Position numbers and translations under genes: made by a program. 64,000 bases of DNA from a virus. Below are positions 18,301 to 28,163 of this stretch, one piece after another. Below the pieces are notes generated by a model, which was not told where the DNA came from, ran no database searches, and saw nothing but the letters and a program-made list of their open reading frames with translations. Positions within the stretch are counted from its first letter, which is position 1. The number at the start of each line of letters is the position of its first letter. The DNA lies in IMG/VR virus record IMGVR_UViG_3300020410_000948, positions 29,807 through 93,806 of that record; one strand, given 5' to 3'.

Positions 18301-18838
18301 TATCATCTTCAAGAGTAAGTTTTACTTTCCATCTTATAGGCATATGTTTGCCAGTACGGGCCGGACGGTTACTGGTGTCAATAGTATAATAGGAAAAATA
18401 TTCTTCTTCAAATATCTTCCAAGGAGGGTTTAGACCTTGGGGAGCAAAAGTAATCTCTGGATGGAGCCAAGGACCGCCTCGGGATTGGTATTCTGCAAAG
18501 TCTTTTTTGCACTCAGAATACTTAACTTTGCTTCTATGGTTAAACCGAAAACCTCCATGATCAAACTGTTTCTCTATGAGGCTCTCTATATACTTTCCAT
18601 AGTTCGGAAGTTTTCTAGGTAGCTCTTCTTGATTGTTGTCATCGTCAGCAGCTTGAGCGGCTTCTGCATCTTTTTCAGGATCTACATTTTCACACAGATA
18701 CCCAGCAGATTCGATCTCTATTCTGTTTTCACCTTGAACCCGTCTACCTACACGGTGCTCATAACAGACATCATATGTATCAATGATACATCCTTTTTCT
18801 GATTCTTCGCAACAGGAACTACATCCGGGCCTTCCCAT
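15368..18838 (-). CDS. Large tail-tip/baseplate protein
   Basis: A 1,156-residue protein starting with a cysteine cluster (CSSCCEESEKGC) and rich in charged residues, Pro and Tyr. The segment around residues 130-230 is beta-rich (MPIRWKVKLTLEDD, PQVIEFRFHGEQFGF). The middle is Pro/Asp/Arg-rich (PDRVLRPEPDPGDKPERKD), and the C-terminus returns to beta structure (YLFGTYLTLEFELEQL). No enzyme or known tail-tip domain was recognised. Ribosome site AGGAG is six bases before the ATG. It lies in a run of giant genes separated by 1-15 bases, which must be co-translated tail components. Confidence 0.68.
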   Translation of the reverse strand: MGRPGCSSCCEESEKGCIIDTYDVCYEHRVGRRVQGENRIEIESAGYLCENVDPEKDAEAAQAADDDNNQEELPRKLPNYGKYIESLIEKQFDHGGFRFNHRSKVKYSECKKDFAEYQSRGGPWLHPEITFAPQGLNPPWKIFEEEYFSYYTIDTSNRPARTGKHMPIRWKVKLTLEDDNGEERGIIVSHAYNPKPQVIEFRFHGEQFGFKDLQGERTCLSRTGSRKNEIPAPLLKLWEDAYLDAINPEDEDDVKTRIQVIKRVTFRSATRTITQLEPVGRILSSSKRMIPCRIQYELKLERIDGGEVEEMEIDDVLLYNPQPQERESFGYQGEMRDNKIELFCWRFVGGKDSDSSWQINEPAKNAMEEFGVVAGSAMSNLGYDVFNWCLTHPFMKHSDGTSWGPTYSDYPRQSGPKTTSNRPQMSQSMPSNSAPEDYIQVLSGQRRRGISITNIPRRDSVIARHLDEHAFKCIEIISEDFRVFNPYVTTMAQIPSKDFEHYGYRYPRHSTLTYNDGEKSDSSGRLRDGIIPNRKVLQKPDRVLRPEPDPGDKPERKDFMQGPEGSVIDRRGDDDFAEALEDWTEKREKYEQYVKDLVNNYNIIKQPWLGGAPFTYTDVKINLEKDIPQRMVTSYAPLGLWNDNATSPDRDDLNKPEEPQSGTIDTPIGGAGDTATNITFPRQRFLFDKNEPPNQMTKQRTIREKNKDELLPLWRNGEEAFYLPQSLLSLLVNGHDLKTGLPSPNNFSNPSMNEPTDDDRLRDIIVVKSRSMRKVPTDKIEDMMEHGLVWYPIGGCETKEIQSVAEFGPSGLPQKLNIRGENEPIDVSEVESASDVFSYPMGDSTYQLQTTYLHGMFRNPFYYRVRSISLINPEKDLYYNRSRRQHVHLEDIAYVKEDLQRGSIVITHDGKEHLNPTRIKLTSSLSWNKIPEETRCPEDPPEPEDLEYAKVLARQDGNTILAGGRECFDEFAKTDGLDYKEIPHSFVLEPFPLHGLFDKESNDGFGKLCLLSDNTAVVTPRISFKHVKKSATSACCDYKFATKEQREATDVLGNPIIPPCIVPDVNSPGEDAFEKFYADNIVYQTGAVSIMNVLREIDLAHNMTFDGEGEPEFTSNVKFKGSQKPNFGYLFGTYLTLEFELEQLSPALDWGVEEEE

Positions 18839-18850
18839 ATTATTCTCCTA

Positions 18851-21800
18851 TTAAGCATTATCGCAACTTATATAAACGATTCGCCACTCATAATTTATCC
18901 TAACAGCCATAACATAAATATCATAATCCGCATTTCCGGGGTCTACTGACAGTGAAGGATCTCTATTCGTTAGTGTTATTTCATCAGGAGCTTCGTGCTT
19001 CCATTCTGTATCATATGCAGTTGGCCTACCTTTGTTATCAAATTCAGTGGCTTTGCGGTTTCTTCTGTATACTTGCATTGTGGCTGTCGTAGGTTCTCCA
19101 CCCTCAGCGGGCTCTACAGCGGTAGTAAGCTTGCCCTCTAGGAATTGAAGACCTCCTGCCCAAACCTGTCTTTCATCATCCCACATAACATGAAGTGGGC
19201 CGGTCTTCCAAAGAGATCTATTCTTTGCGGCATTCTCAACAAGGGTATTGGGAAATGGGTCAGTATTTTCAGATGGCGCATGATTACCACATATATCGTA
19301 TCCCCATCCGGACAGAAGCATAGGAGTTCTCATACCATATGTTCTTACTTCTGCATTAGCTGGAGTTGGAATCTTTCCATCATTATTTTGTATGTGTATA
19401 TTATTTTTGTCGCCCGCAAACCATTCATAGTCATTCATGACAACAGCACCATAATCAATCACACCGCCTTGTCTTTGTGGATAGAAATATGGATCTAGTT
19501 CGTGAGATGTAGGAAGAGCGTTACCCTCAAGAAAGCCACCCTTGGAGTCCTCTTCCCCGTCTATGTTTGTGGTCTTTTTGGTTTTTAAGACATATGGTAA
19601 TAACTCATATCCTAATTTTGTGTCGCCTCTTTTCCCTTCATTAGGCGTATTCTTTATGCCGACAGGCGTAAATATTTGCTCAGGAGTACAGCCAAACATT
19701 CTGTCGTATGTCTGATAATATTCGGGAATACTATTGGGATCAGGAGAGTTGGCTCTAAGTTCGGGAAGATAGTTTCCCTCTTCATCATAGTAATCTCTGT
19801 TCACAAAATCTGGATGTGCAGCACCACCAAAGATCATACTCATATCCCAAGAGGTTCTTCTCTGATGAAACGGATTAGCATTTGCTCCGGCAGCGTTTAA
19901 TTTTCCTTCTTCAGGGAAAGCAAATCCAGTGAAGAAGTTACTGCCATTCCTATTTCTTACAACCTCCTGATTGTTCATATCATTAGTTCTGGTTGAACCT
20001 GCCGCACCATGTCCAGAAACACCTAAAGATCCAGCTCCGCCCTCTCTAAATCGCTTGATTCTGGCCTTATTAATATCAGCGATTCTTTCTATATTATATT
20101 TGGCAATTTTCCCAAAATTTCTTGTCCAAGTAGAAAACGTATAATTAGTCGTCATGCCTCCTGTACCGACAGAAACATCCATCTTGGTTATGTATGGACC
20201 ATTTACATCGAACCTCTCTGCCATATTGTACTGAGGAAAAGCAGCAAGAGATAAGCTACCGCTTTCGGATGCATACATATCTGCAGTAGCGGCATTCACG
20301 AGACTAAATGCGGCCTTGTCCAAAGTTTCAACATCTCCAAAGACTTCTGGTCTAAGATTTTCGTCTTGTTCTACCTCAGCCTTTCCATATTTTGTCTTGC
20401 CATAAGCGTACCAAGGCCCCCAAGTATACATATTACTTTCTTGAGGTATGCAGACAAAACTAGGGTATACTAATCTTGGAGCCTGTCTAATCCTTGACAA
20501 GCCACTATCGTTTTCATTGTTCTGCCATAGCGCGGCGTTGCTGAGGTTGGTGCCGCCTGCTATTACTTGATCTTGAACCTGATTAGCCAAGTTTCCAATA
20601 TAATTCCAAACGTATGTATTTCCGTCCGCCTCATAGACCCGAGGGCATGTGACATGAACATATGCCTCTAAAAATCTTTCGTCACAAGGGTCATAATTAT
20701 TATAAGTCTTACCGCGTACTTGCACCTTTAGTCTTGCTGGTGTCGGCAAATAGTGAATTTGCTTATCTATCTGCACATCCGTGGTTCCAATGGTCACATC
20801 GCCGGGATCAACCCGAAAACAACCCTGCTGGTTTATTAAGGGAAACGTTGAGCCTAACTCTGAAAAGTCTGTTTTTATAAGTGGGTTTTCTTGAGGTTTC
20901 CAGCCAGCGCACGCTTTAAGCTTTCCTTCATCAGTATAGGCAGCGTTAAAGTTCCCCTTCGCTCTAAAAGTATGGTCCCAACCACTTTCAGAAATTTCCC
21001 AAGCTGATTCAAAGTTGTGCTTGTCGTCATCTTTAAATCTTATATTGTTGTCCCTACCGCCGGGCTCTACAGGAAGTCTTACAAAAAAGGTTTTACCGTA
21101 ATAGTTTTGAGCATAGTGAAGAATTGTATCCCATCTGGATTCATATCCTACTCGTTTGGTAACATCACTTCTGTTCGTAAGGTCGTCAGGATGAAAGTAA
21201 CTATCAGTCATCGAAGTGACCATACCACTATAACCAGATAGTGCGGAATTCATGCTACTGAAACCCTTCTTTATTTTATTAAATAGGTCTAGCCCGGCAA
21301 GAGAAAATCTGCTGTGAACACCTATGTTTCGTACTGCATCTAGCCCATAGTTTGTCCTGAGTGAGTTATAAAGAACCCAAGTATCTTCGCCCGCTAAAGC
21401 ACACCTTAATTCAAGAATAGTAACATCTTCAAACACAAGACCGGCGTTAGCATCGTAAGCCGTTAATACGTCGCTATCGGAAAAACCTGTTCCAACATTC
21501 CAATTTCCATTAGGTTTTTTACCAAAAGAAGGAATATAATTCAATGCGCAAGCTTCAAATATCCGGCTAGCCTTTCCGCCTAGAAGAAGCTTCTGAGTTA
21601 CCACATTGGAAAGTTCGGCGCCGTGACTAGAACTCATATAAAAATTCTGATCATTAGGCTTGCCTTTATGTTCATTTATAATTTTTTCAATTACACCAGA
21701 TTCTGTTGGTTTTGATTTATCCAGTATCTTGAAGGATATAGCTGGTCCAATAATAGGTTTGTCTGGATCGTTATCTTCGTAAAGCTGTGGTATCACTCCG

Positions 21801-23176
21801 TTGACAATATCACCCTTGTTTGCAAAGGCGATGTTCCCAGTCCCGGTGGCTGCAAGGTTAGGTGTAACTAAATCAGTGGGAGCCGGAACAAGATCTAAAA
21901 TACAAACATAATCGGCAACTATCATCTCGCATGCTTCTTGCACAATAGCATTAACGTTTTGGATTGGCCCCTTCATTCTTAGAAAATCACTATCTGTAAT
22001 AACCTCAGCTATCTTCTCCTTTAACATTGTGAAATCTATAGTCATTAAAGATTCGCCATAGTGAACAGGGCCTCCAATAACTTCAGAGTCATCATACTTA
22101 GGGACTACATATGCGTCAGAACTAGGTATTTCAGGAAGGCCCACAGTATTGACGTTTGTCATCTTGGTTGGTGAAGATGTACTACTATTTAAAGTATATG
22201 GTGTATACCTGTATCCAGACTTAGATATGTTTTCTATTAAAGTAAGCAACCCTAACCCCCGAAGAGATGTGTTGGCATCCATCAGTCGCATACCATATTT
22301 ATTTATGTCTGGCTGACTGAAGAAACCTCTTCCTGTGGTTATGTTGTCATCATCAAAAATAAATCTGTAATTAGACAAAATACCATACGGATTATATACA
22401 TTTCTTATCTGACTAGTAAACAAAGGGGAACCATAAAAATCTTTACATTCATAGGCACAAAGTGTTCCATCTGGCATTTTAACTTGATTACAAGCAGCGT
22501 TACCCCATTGGGTTACAGTAAAACCCGCAGGGTCAAGCATATTATTTTGCTGAAAAGACGAACCATTGAAGTCCGCCATAATAACCTGAACACCCTCAAG
22601 AGCCTTAGATGGCGACTCAAAAACAATATCATATGTTCTGCCGCCAGTGCTTTCGCTATAGGTATGTCTCTGGAAAATACCAGCAAACTGAAAACCTTCT
22701 ACTTTTTTTCCAGTATCGTCTTTGAGCCTGTTGCCCGGAAACATAAATTGACAGGCTGTTCCAACTGCAGGAAAGCCCTCAACTCTTTCCATAATGAACT
22801 CACCCGCCGCAGTTTTTTGCGGCACGCCATCAGCATCTTTTTTGTAGACGTAATGATGTATCAATACAGGGTCAGACTCCATGACTTTAGTGTTTGTAGC
22901 ACTTGTAGCTTCGTCTGTCGCATCTGTAGTGGTCTGGGCAGTATCGTCAGTGCCGTCTGCGTTTTTAGGAAAATATAGAGGTTCGCCGTCTGCATTCCTT
23001 GACTGAACCATATTGTTCGGGTCTTCAGCTATTTTCATTTGTAGGGTGCTTGATTCAGCCCCATAGCCAACAGAAGAAGTAAAGTCTAAAACATACGCTC
23101 CAAACATACGTATAGGCTCAGTGATTGCTTGCCCTGCTTCAGGTTGCCACTTTGATACTTGATTTGCTTCCGCCAT
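18851..23176 (-). CDS. Giant tail-tip protein, possible baseplate hub
   Basis: A 1,441-residue protein. The first 250 residues (VLDFTSSVGYGAESSTLQMKI ..., GTACQFMFPGNRLKDD, FAGIFQRHTYSESTGG, YDIVFESPSKALEGV) look like the N-terminal beta-barrel of phage tail-hub proteins that sit under the tube. The following about 1,100 residues are mixed alpha/beta without a motif I recognise. The start overlaps the previous stop region (TAATATG). Its position, third of the giant genes after the tape measure, fits the central tail tip where siphoviruses place the hub. The hub call is inference from order and fold impression. Confidence 0.6.
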   Translation of the reverse strand: MAEANQVSKWQPEAGQAITEPIRMFGAYVLDFTSSVGYGAESSTLQMKIAEDPNNMVQSRNADGEPLYFPKNADGTDDTAQTTTDATDEATSATNTKVMESDPVLIHHYVYKKDADGVPQKTAAGEFIMERVEGFPAVGTACQFMFPGNRLKDDTGKKVEGFQFAGIFQRHTYSESTGGRTYDIVFESPSKALEGVQVIMADFNGSSFQQNNMLDPAGFTVTQWGNAACNQVKMPDGTLCAYECKDFYGSPLFTSQIRNVYNPYGILSNYRFIFDDDNITTGRGFFSQPDINKYGMRLMDANTSLRGLGLLTLIENISKSGYRYTPYTLNSSTSSPTKMTNVNTVGLPEIPSSDAYVVPKYDDSEVIGGPVHYGESLMTIDFTMLKEKIAEVITDSDFLRMKGPIQNVNAIVQEACEMIVADYVCILDLVPAPTDLVTPNLAATGTGNIAFANKGDIVNGVIPQLYEDNDPDKPIIGPAISFKILDKSKPTESGVIEKIINEHKGKPNDQNFYMSSSHGAELSNVVTQKLLLGGKASRIFEACALNYIPSFGKKPNGNWNVGTGFSDSDVLTAYDANAGLVFEDVTILELRCALAGEDTWVLYNSLRTNYGLDAVRNIGVHSRFSLAGLDLFNKIKKGFSSMNSALSGYSGMVTSMTDSYFHPDDLTNRSDVTKRVGYESRWDTILHYAQNYYGKTFFVRLPVEPGGRDNNIRFKDDDKHNFESAWEISESGWDHTFRAKGNFNAAYTDEGKLKACAGWKPQENPLIKTDFSELGSTFPLINQQGCFRVDPGDVTIGTTDVQIDKQIHYLPTPARLKVQVRGKTYNNYDPCDERFLEAYVHVTCPRVYEADGNTYVWNYIGNLANQVQDQVIAGGTNLSNAALWQNNENDSGLSRIRQAPRLVYPSFVCIPQESNMYTWGPWYAYGKTKYGKAEVEQDENLRPEVFGDVETLDKAAFSLVNAATADMYASESGSLSLAAFPQYNMAERFDVNGPYITKMDVSVGTGGMTTNYTFSTWTRNFGKIAKYNIERIADINKARIKRFREGGAGSLGVSGHGAAGSTRTNDMNNQEVVRNRNGSNFFTGFAFPEEGKLNAAGANANPFHQRRTSWDMSMIFGGAAHPDFVNRDYYDEEGNYLPELRANSPDPNSIPEYYQTYDRMFGCTPEQIFTPVGIKNTPNEGKRGDTKLGYELLPYVLKTKKTTNIDGEEDSKGGFLEGNALPTSHELDPYFYPQRQGGVIDYGAVVMNDYEWFAGDKNNIHIQNNDGKIPTPANAEVRTYGMRTPMLLSGWGYDICGNHAPSENTDPFPNTLVENAAKNRSLWKTGPLHVMWDDERQVWAGGLQFLEGKLTTAVEPAEGGEPTTATMQVYRRNRKATEFDNKGRPTAYDTEWKHEAPDEITLTNRDPSLSVDPGNADYDIYVMAVRINYEWRIVYISCDNA

Positions 23177-23177
23177 A

Positions 23178-24878
23178 TTAGTATGCCCACTCCACGCTAA
23201 TTGTTAATGCTCCTGTCGATTCATTCCACCCTTCGCTATAACTCTGCTGCCAGAAGTTTGTGCCTTCAGTTCCTGCAGGTTTATATGAGTTGACAGCACT
23301 CTCTGCCGATTCAACTTTTGATTTTCCTAAACTAATGTGAGTCCCACTATTTTTAATATAGTTAGTAATTGCCTCTCTTACGTTCACAGTCGCTCCTTCG
23401 TGATCAATTTCTTTCTTAAATGTCCAGTTCAATGAGACACTTCTTCTCTGTTCCCCAGAAGTTCCCATGTCTTGAATAACCGGACCATTGTCTTTCCCTA
23501 TAACAGCAAGCAAAGCTATGACTCTGTTTGTGTGCCCTTTATTGTTGTCTGTGACCTCTATGCTCTCCTCAATAGTATCATCATTTTCCTGCGGCTTATC
23601 ATTATAGGTCATTGAGACAGTAATTACACCACTAATTCTGTTCTTGCTAATACTGATTGCCTGCTCCACTGTGGCTAATGTATCAGCTCCCTCTGCGTCA
23701 GGATCAATAGATTTTCTTTCTTGATAAAAAGTATTAGAAAGAGAATACGAGTCATTTAAAACACCTGCCAGCGCCGTCTCTGCATTAGTAATCTTGTTCT
23801 GCTCTCTAACGTCAACAGAATTGCTTAGTCCTGTAATGGTACAGTTAAAATTAACAGTAGATACACCCTCTTCATCTGTGTCAAATGACATATCAAAATC
23901 TACAGTATGATTCTGTTTTGACAAAATCCAAGTTTCTGTTATAGCGTAAGTTCCACCTGTGGTGTCAGGACTAAACTCTTTCTTGTAATCATACGCAGTA
24001 TATGTAGACAGATCTATCATAGAAATATTATCTGCGGACTCATCTACCTCGGTCGTGCTAGTATCGTCTGCCACATCTACAAGCATACCCATCCTATCCA
24101 CCTTAAAAGATGTGGCTGTATTGCCTGCCTCATCAGTGGTAATAGTTTTGGCTATTGGGTTTGTTACCAGTCTTGAGTTAACCCACTTCTGAGCCTCTGC
24201 CCACCCAGAAACACCCCATGTTCCAGAAGTATACTTGTCATATCCCGTAGCACTAATCGTATGAGTTAGAGTGTAGGTTTTAAATAAAGTGCCAGAAAGC
24301 CCCGATGTAGCGTCGGCAGATTCATCTTCTGCTTCTGTGGTTGGATCGTCTTCAACACTGGCTGTTGAGTTAACGAAAATTTGCCCTTCATTTTCAGCAA
24401 GACTCCAGTTTTCTTCAGCAGAACTTAAGTAGTATATGGAGCCCTGTTTTCCACTATCGGCAGCATGCGCTTCAAAATTGAATGTGTACTCTGCGGTTTG
24501 AGTCCCGCCAGTTTCGTCGTCTCCTTCGGGAAAATCTACGGAAACTAATCTTGCGTCACTAAAGGTGAAGTTTTTGCCAGTTGAACCTGATCCATAGGGA
24601 TCTATATCTAATGTCCCGGTAGGTCGCTTGTTTTCAAGCAATGCTAAGAGCGCATTTTGCCTTGCCATTAAGTTGCCCTGACGGGCGCCGAGCGTGGTTA
24701 TATTTCCGCTTGCAAGCATTGAGCCAGTAACAGTGATATTGTATATAACATCAAGCAAGATGCCCTGTTCGCTTTGCACTCTCTCTGCAGAGATACTGTA
24801 CTTAGGGTTTGGCCCAGTGGCATCAGTGCCCCCTATGACTACTGAGTCTCCACCATCTGGATTAAATGTTACCGCCAT
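23178..24878 (-). CDS. Tail protein, beta-rich
   Basis: A 566-residue protein with repeated beta segments around paired motifs: YTLTHTISATGYDKY, VSGVITVSMTYNDKP-like strands, and several 'S-x-x-W-T/S-x-x-x' turns. The C-terminus GWNESTGALTISVEWAY repeats the style of the middle (NRISGVITVSMTYNDK and GVSTVNFNCTITGL), suggesting duplicated beta-sandwich domains. The region VTGSMLASGNITTLGARQGNLMARQNALLALLENKR is the one clear helix. A good ribosome site (AAGGAG) precedes the start. It lies between the FG-GAP proteins and the hub candidate, so it is probably a distal tail structural protein; no family assigned. Confidence 0.65.
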   Translation of the reverse strand: MAVTFNPDGGDSVVIGGTDATGPNPKYSISAERVQSEQGILLDVIYNITVTGSMLASGNITTLGARQGNLMARQNALLALLENKRPTGTLDIDPYGSGSTGKNFTFSDARLVSVDFPEGDDETGGTQTAEYTFNFEAHAADSGKQGSIYYLSSAEENWSLAENEGQIFVNSTASVEDDPTTEAEDESADATSGLSGTLFKTYTLTHTISATGYDKYTSGTWGVSGWAEAQKWVNSRLVTNPIAKTITTDEAGNTATSFKVDRMGMLVDVADDTSTTEVDESADNISMIDLSTYTAYDYKKEFSPDTTGGTYAITETWILSKQNHTVDFDMSFDTDEEGVSTVNFNCTITGLSNSVDVREQNKITNAETALAGVLNDSYSLSNTFYQERKSIDPDAEGADTLATVEQAISISKNRISGVITVSMTYNDKPQENDDTIEESIEVTDNNKGHTNRVIALLAVIGKDNGPVIQDMGTSGEQRRSVSLNWTFKKEIDHEGATVNVREAITNYIKNSGTHISLGKSKVESAESAVNSYKPAGTEGTNFWQQSYSEGWNESTGALTISVEWAY

Positions 24879-24893
24879 CTATATTGCTCCTTC

Positions 24894-27800
24894 CTACAGT
24901 TGATAACCTTTTGTATATAACGAAGCGTCTTTGTTTATAGCTCCAAAAACTCCTGAAATAGCGACATTCATATCGCCATTAACTATGTTCGCCCCACTAG
25001 TATACACATTTACGTTAGAACTGACAGTAATATTAGTCAGCGACATATTCATAGTCTTTTCAATTTCTTGACCTCCACTCAAGCCCTTTCTATATAATAC
25101 TAAATCTACCCCTGAATTAGCAGGACCAGCAGCATTCATTACTATATCTAGACCTTTTCTTGTGATTATACCGCCAACAAGAGAATCTCTTGGTATTGAA
25201 GTTTGCGTGTTCTGCAACATTAAGTCATTAGCTTTAGCGTCTGTACCGCTAGGCTCATCAACTCTAAGTAGAATGTCCATGTCGCCAGACCCTACCAGAA
25301 ATTCAGGCCCTTTCATTACAGCGGTGGTTATTCCACTAGCAGGACCAAAGTCTCCAGCTCCAAGATAAAGTGACCTAAGTCCAGTTATGTTTCCTGTTCC
25401 GGGGCCTATCGCATTTGCAATCTGTAGATTCTGTTGGCCAGAGGCATCAAATATGTCTACTTGCGGCAAGAACAAATCGAACCCAAGCTGTTCTGAGTTG
25501 CCCACAGCGCCAAGCAAAGAAAGGTCCGCTTGTTTAGTAGCTGCCGCGTGAGGCTCAGCCATCAAATTCATAGCTCCAGTTAGTCCGGATGGGCCAGACA
25601 TATATGTGGTTAGAATTCCGCTAGAGGGTCTTCTTTCAGCAGTTATGAATAATGGGAAGTCTAGCTCTGTGCTCGCCCTCATGTGTAATGGTATTATTCC
25701 AGTAGAGCCTCCGGGAGATGCCATATACAATGTTGTAGCACCCGTTACACCATATGCTGCGAACGTAACGCTCATATCGTTATTGGCTGTACCAAATGTC
25801 TGCATAGACAAGTCTACTATGCCTGTTGATTGTAGAGGGCCTTGAAGCATAAGTGTTCCACTGAGATCGGAAAGATTCATCAATGAAATTTTCTGGATCG
25901 TTACCTTCTTACCTAAAGCATACGTAGCTGAGAAGTCTCTTCCTACCAGAAGAACAGCAGAGCCGAGAAGGTCAAACTTTTTACACATAGTTATTGTCTC
26001 TGTAGAGCTGGACACCTTTTCTCCGGCTATGTATTGTTCTATTTCCGAACTTATATTACTAGAAGAGTAGCTAGTGCTGCTAGAGTTTCTTGGGTCTTGA
26101 ACTTCAGATGCTGTATTTGTAAACAGGCTACTTGAAGACGAACTCACGAATGAACCAAACCTATTACTGGTAGATGTGTAAGATTTGTCCAGTCTTGGAG
26201 TGCCATCAGAGTCAACAACAAACTGATAAGCTTTTTTAGATACAGGTTCTCCCACAGACAGGAACTCACTAACAGAATCATAGTCTATATCATATCCAAA
26301 CAGTTTGGGCTCATATCCGCAAGATCCTTCGCCGGCAATATTGGTAGAAGTGAATCCTCCCGCATACACCGAATCAGTATTTGACCAGCCTCCATCGTTT
26401 TTGAATATATAAACTGCACCGTTTGGCGAAGAAGCGTTTGTGGCTGACAAAGTATTATTCGCAACGTAGTTGTCCATAAGTGGAGCCGAGACAAACGCGA
26501 GGTCTCCGGAAACGATTATTCTACTGCCAAATCCAACCTTTGTGCCTTCTGGCAAGTTGTATCTGTTATCGTAGTATCCTGTGCCGTCTGAAGTGTCACT
26601 AAAAGAAAAGGCAGTGGTGTAGCCAGAATATGAGTCAGAAGCCAGCATTACTTTAACTGAGGCATATCTATTACTCTGCTTATCAAAGTACAAGTCTTCC
26701 CCATTCCAAGCGACTGATGTGCCCATAATGATATTTAATTTTTCATCTAAACGAGTGTCAGCCGTCCAGCTTTTAGATGACACGGCTTTAGTTAGCTTCC
26801 ATCCATCAACAGAAGATGTAATAATTTCCTTAGTTACAATCGGATTTAAAGCGCATATATCTGTTATATCTGAGCTTACAGTAGATGTAGTTATTGTAGA
26901 AGGCTCTAATATACAAACAATATCTTTATAAGAAGAAGATACTTCAACCCGTATTGAAACAGCAATTTTATGAGCGGGCGAAATCTTGACATCTTTATAA
27001 AATATCTTTATAAAATTCTCGTCACTATTTATTACGCCAGCAGCCTTGAGTTCCTCTAGAAAATTGTCGTATGTATATTTCAGTTTGACGGAAGAGGAGT
27101 TTACTACCTCGAATATTTGCAAAGCATACTGCGTAGATAGCACACTAGTGTTTGATCCTATTGCTAAATAAGTGCCGTTAGAGTCAATAGATGTTCTACT
27201 TGTCTCATTCTCATAGAAGCTGTCAGCGTAAAAACCACTGTATTGAGCTATGGTAGAACCAATGCTAGAAATTCTTCTATATCCATAATCCATGCTGCTT
27301 TCAAGAAGTTTATTTCTGGATATCGAGTTAGAGTTTGTTGGCGATATTACAGCCTCTGCACTTGTACTGGTGTCAAATGGAGCAGTTGAAAGAGATGGCA
27401 ACGACTGATGTGAAAAGTTGTTACTTAAGGAATTTGCGGAAGGCGCTATGCTTCCAGAAGCGTACAGTGTAGTGTCGGCAACTGCTGGCTCAGGAGCTTG
27501 CATAAATAGATCAAGGTCTTCACTCATATTCCTATCGTTAAGGAATAGAGTCGTGTTGGAGGAAGCGAGAGCGTGCCCGTGCTGGTCTAAATCAATTCCA
27601 CTACCGAAAAACTCCGTGTTCAAAACAAGAGGCATGTCTGCATTTACAGGATCTGGTGAACCCATGTATAAGGGAGGCGCACCAGTCGCAGAGTTTCGGT
27701 TTATATGTAGCGTCATATTATTATTTAATATGTTAGCTCCGAAAGTGCGTAAATTACCTTCAGCACAAGGTATACTGTTTACCGCGCCATGAACACCAGA

Positions 27801-28163
27801 AAAAGCAATGTTCATATTAGCGTTATCAGGTGCAGGCTGTCCAATAGCTAAGTTTAGCGCGCCTGTAGCAGAGACATTTCCTATATTCAAGTCGATGCCT
27901 TGAGTGACGCCAGAGCCTCCAGCAAACTGAAGATCAAGAGCAGAGTTAACTCTACTACCAAGCGGTGTAGGTGTGAAAAGGCCCATACCATCGCATCTAA
28001 AACCAAGAACTTCAGGTACGCTCAATGTTCTAAACGTCGAAGACCTAGTAGCTCCTATCTTCAATGGCATGTCGCCAACAGAGGAGGCTATCCCCTTTAC
28101 ATATGCTATAGTATCTCCGCTAGCTGGCACAGAGCCAGTTAGGAATAAAGTTCCTTTACTCAT
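24894..28163 (-). CDS. Tail protein with short beta-repeats flanking an FG-GAP-like domain
   Basis: A 1,089-residue protein. Residues about 1-290 and 790-1,089 contain many copies of a 14-20-residue repeat with the core 'T/P/D-L-x-M/L-x-x-P' (for example PLYMGSP, DLFMQAP, TLMLQGP, TLYMASP, PLFITAE, TTYMSGP). The middle has integrin-type FG-GAP features: VGFGSRIIVSGDLAFVSAP (about residue 544), PNGAVYIFKNDGG (about 584) and LFGYDIDYDS (about 620). FG-GAP repeats build beta-propellers that often bind calcium and ligands. The gene overlaps the previous stop (TAATG) and has GGAGG upstream. Likely a surface-exposed tail protein involved in host contact (inference). Confidence 0.68.
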   Translation of the reverse strand: MSKGTLFLTGSVPASGDTIAYVKGIASSVGDMPLKIGATRSSTFRTLSVPEVLGFRCDGMGLFTPTPLGSRVNSALDLQFAGGSGVTQGIDLNIGNVSATGALNLAIGQPAPDNANMNIAFSGVHGAVNSIPCAEGNLRTFGANILNNNMTLHINRNSATGAPPLYMGSPDPVNADMPLVLNTEFFGSGIDLDQHGHALASSNTTLFLNDRNMSEDLDLFMQAPEPAVADTTLYASGSIAPSANSLSNNFSHQSLPSLSTAPFDTSTSAEAVISPTNSNSISRNKLLESSMDYGYRRISSIGSTIAQYSGFYADSFYENETSRTSIDSNGTYLAIGSNTSVLSTQYALQIFEVVNSSSVKLKYTYDNFLEELKAAGVINSDENFIKIFYKDVKISPAHKIAVSIRVEVSSSYKDIVCILEPSTITTSTVSSDITDICALNPIVTKEIITSSVDGWKLTKAVSSKSWTADTRLDEKLNIIMGTSVAWNGEDLYFDKQSNRYASVKVMLASDSYSGYTTAFSFSDTSDGTGYYDNRYNLPEGTKVGFGSRIIVSGDLAFVSAPLMDNYVANNTLSATNASSPNGAVYIFKNDGGWSNTDSVYAGGFTSTNIAGEGSCGYEPKLFGYDIDYDSVSEFLSVGEPVSKKAYQFVVDSDGTPRLDKSYTSTSNRFGSFVSSSSSSLFTNTASEVQDPRNSSSTSYSSSNISSEIEQYIAGEKVSSSTETITMCKKFDLLGSAVLLVGRDFSATYALGKKVTIQKISLMNLSDLSGTLMLQGPLQSTGIVDLSMQTFGTANNDMSVTFAAYGVTGATTLYMASPGGSTGIIPLHMRASTELDFPLFITAERRPSSGILTTYMSGPSGLTGAMNLMAEPHAAATKQADLSLLGAVGNSEQLGFDLFLPQVDIFDASGQQNLQIANAIGPGTGNITGLRSLYLGAGDFGPASGITTAVMKGPEFLVGSGDMDILLRVDEPSGTDAKANDLMLQNTQTSIPRDSLVGGIITRKGLDIVMNAAGPANSGVDLVLYRKGLSGGQEIEKTMNMSLTNITVSSNVNVYTSGANIVNGDMNVAISGVFGAINKDASLYTKGYQL

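Noticed and set aside
19388-19402. ATGTGTATATTAT on the plus strand, resembling the late motif
   Set aside because: It lies inside a virion gene and on the wrong strand for any nearby gene. A similar plus-strand ACTGTGTATTAA at about 46530 is also intragenic, so both look like chance matches.
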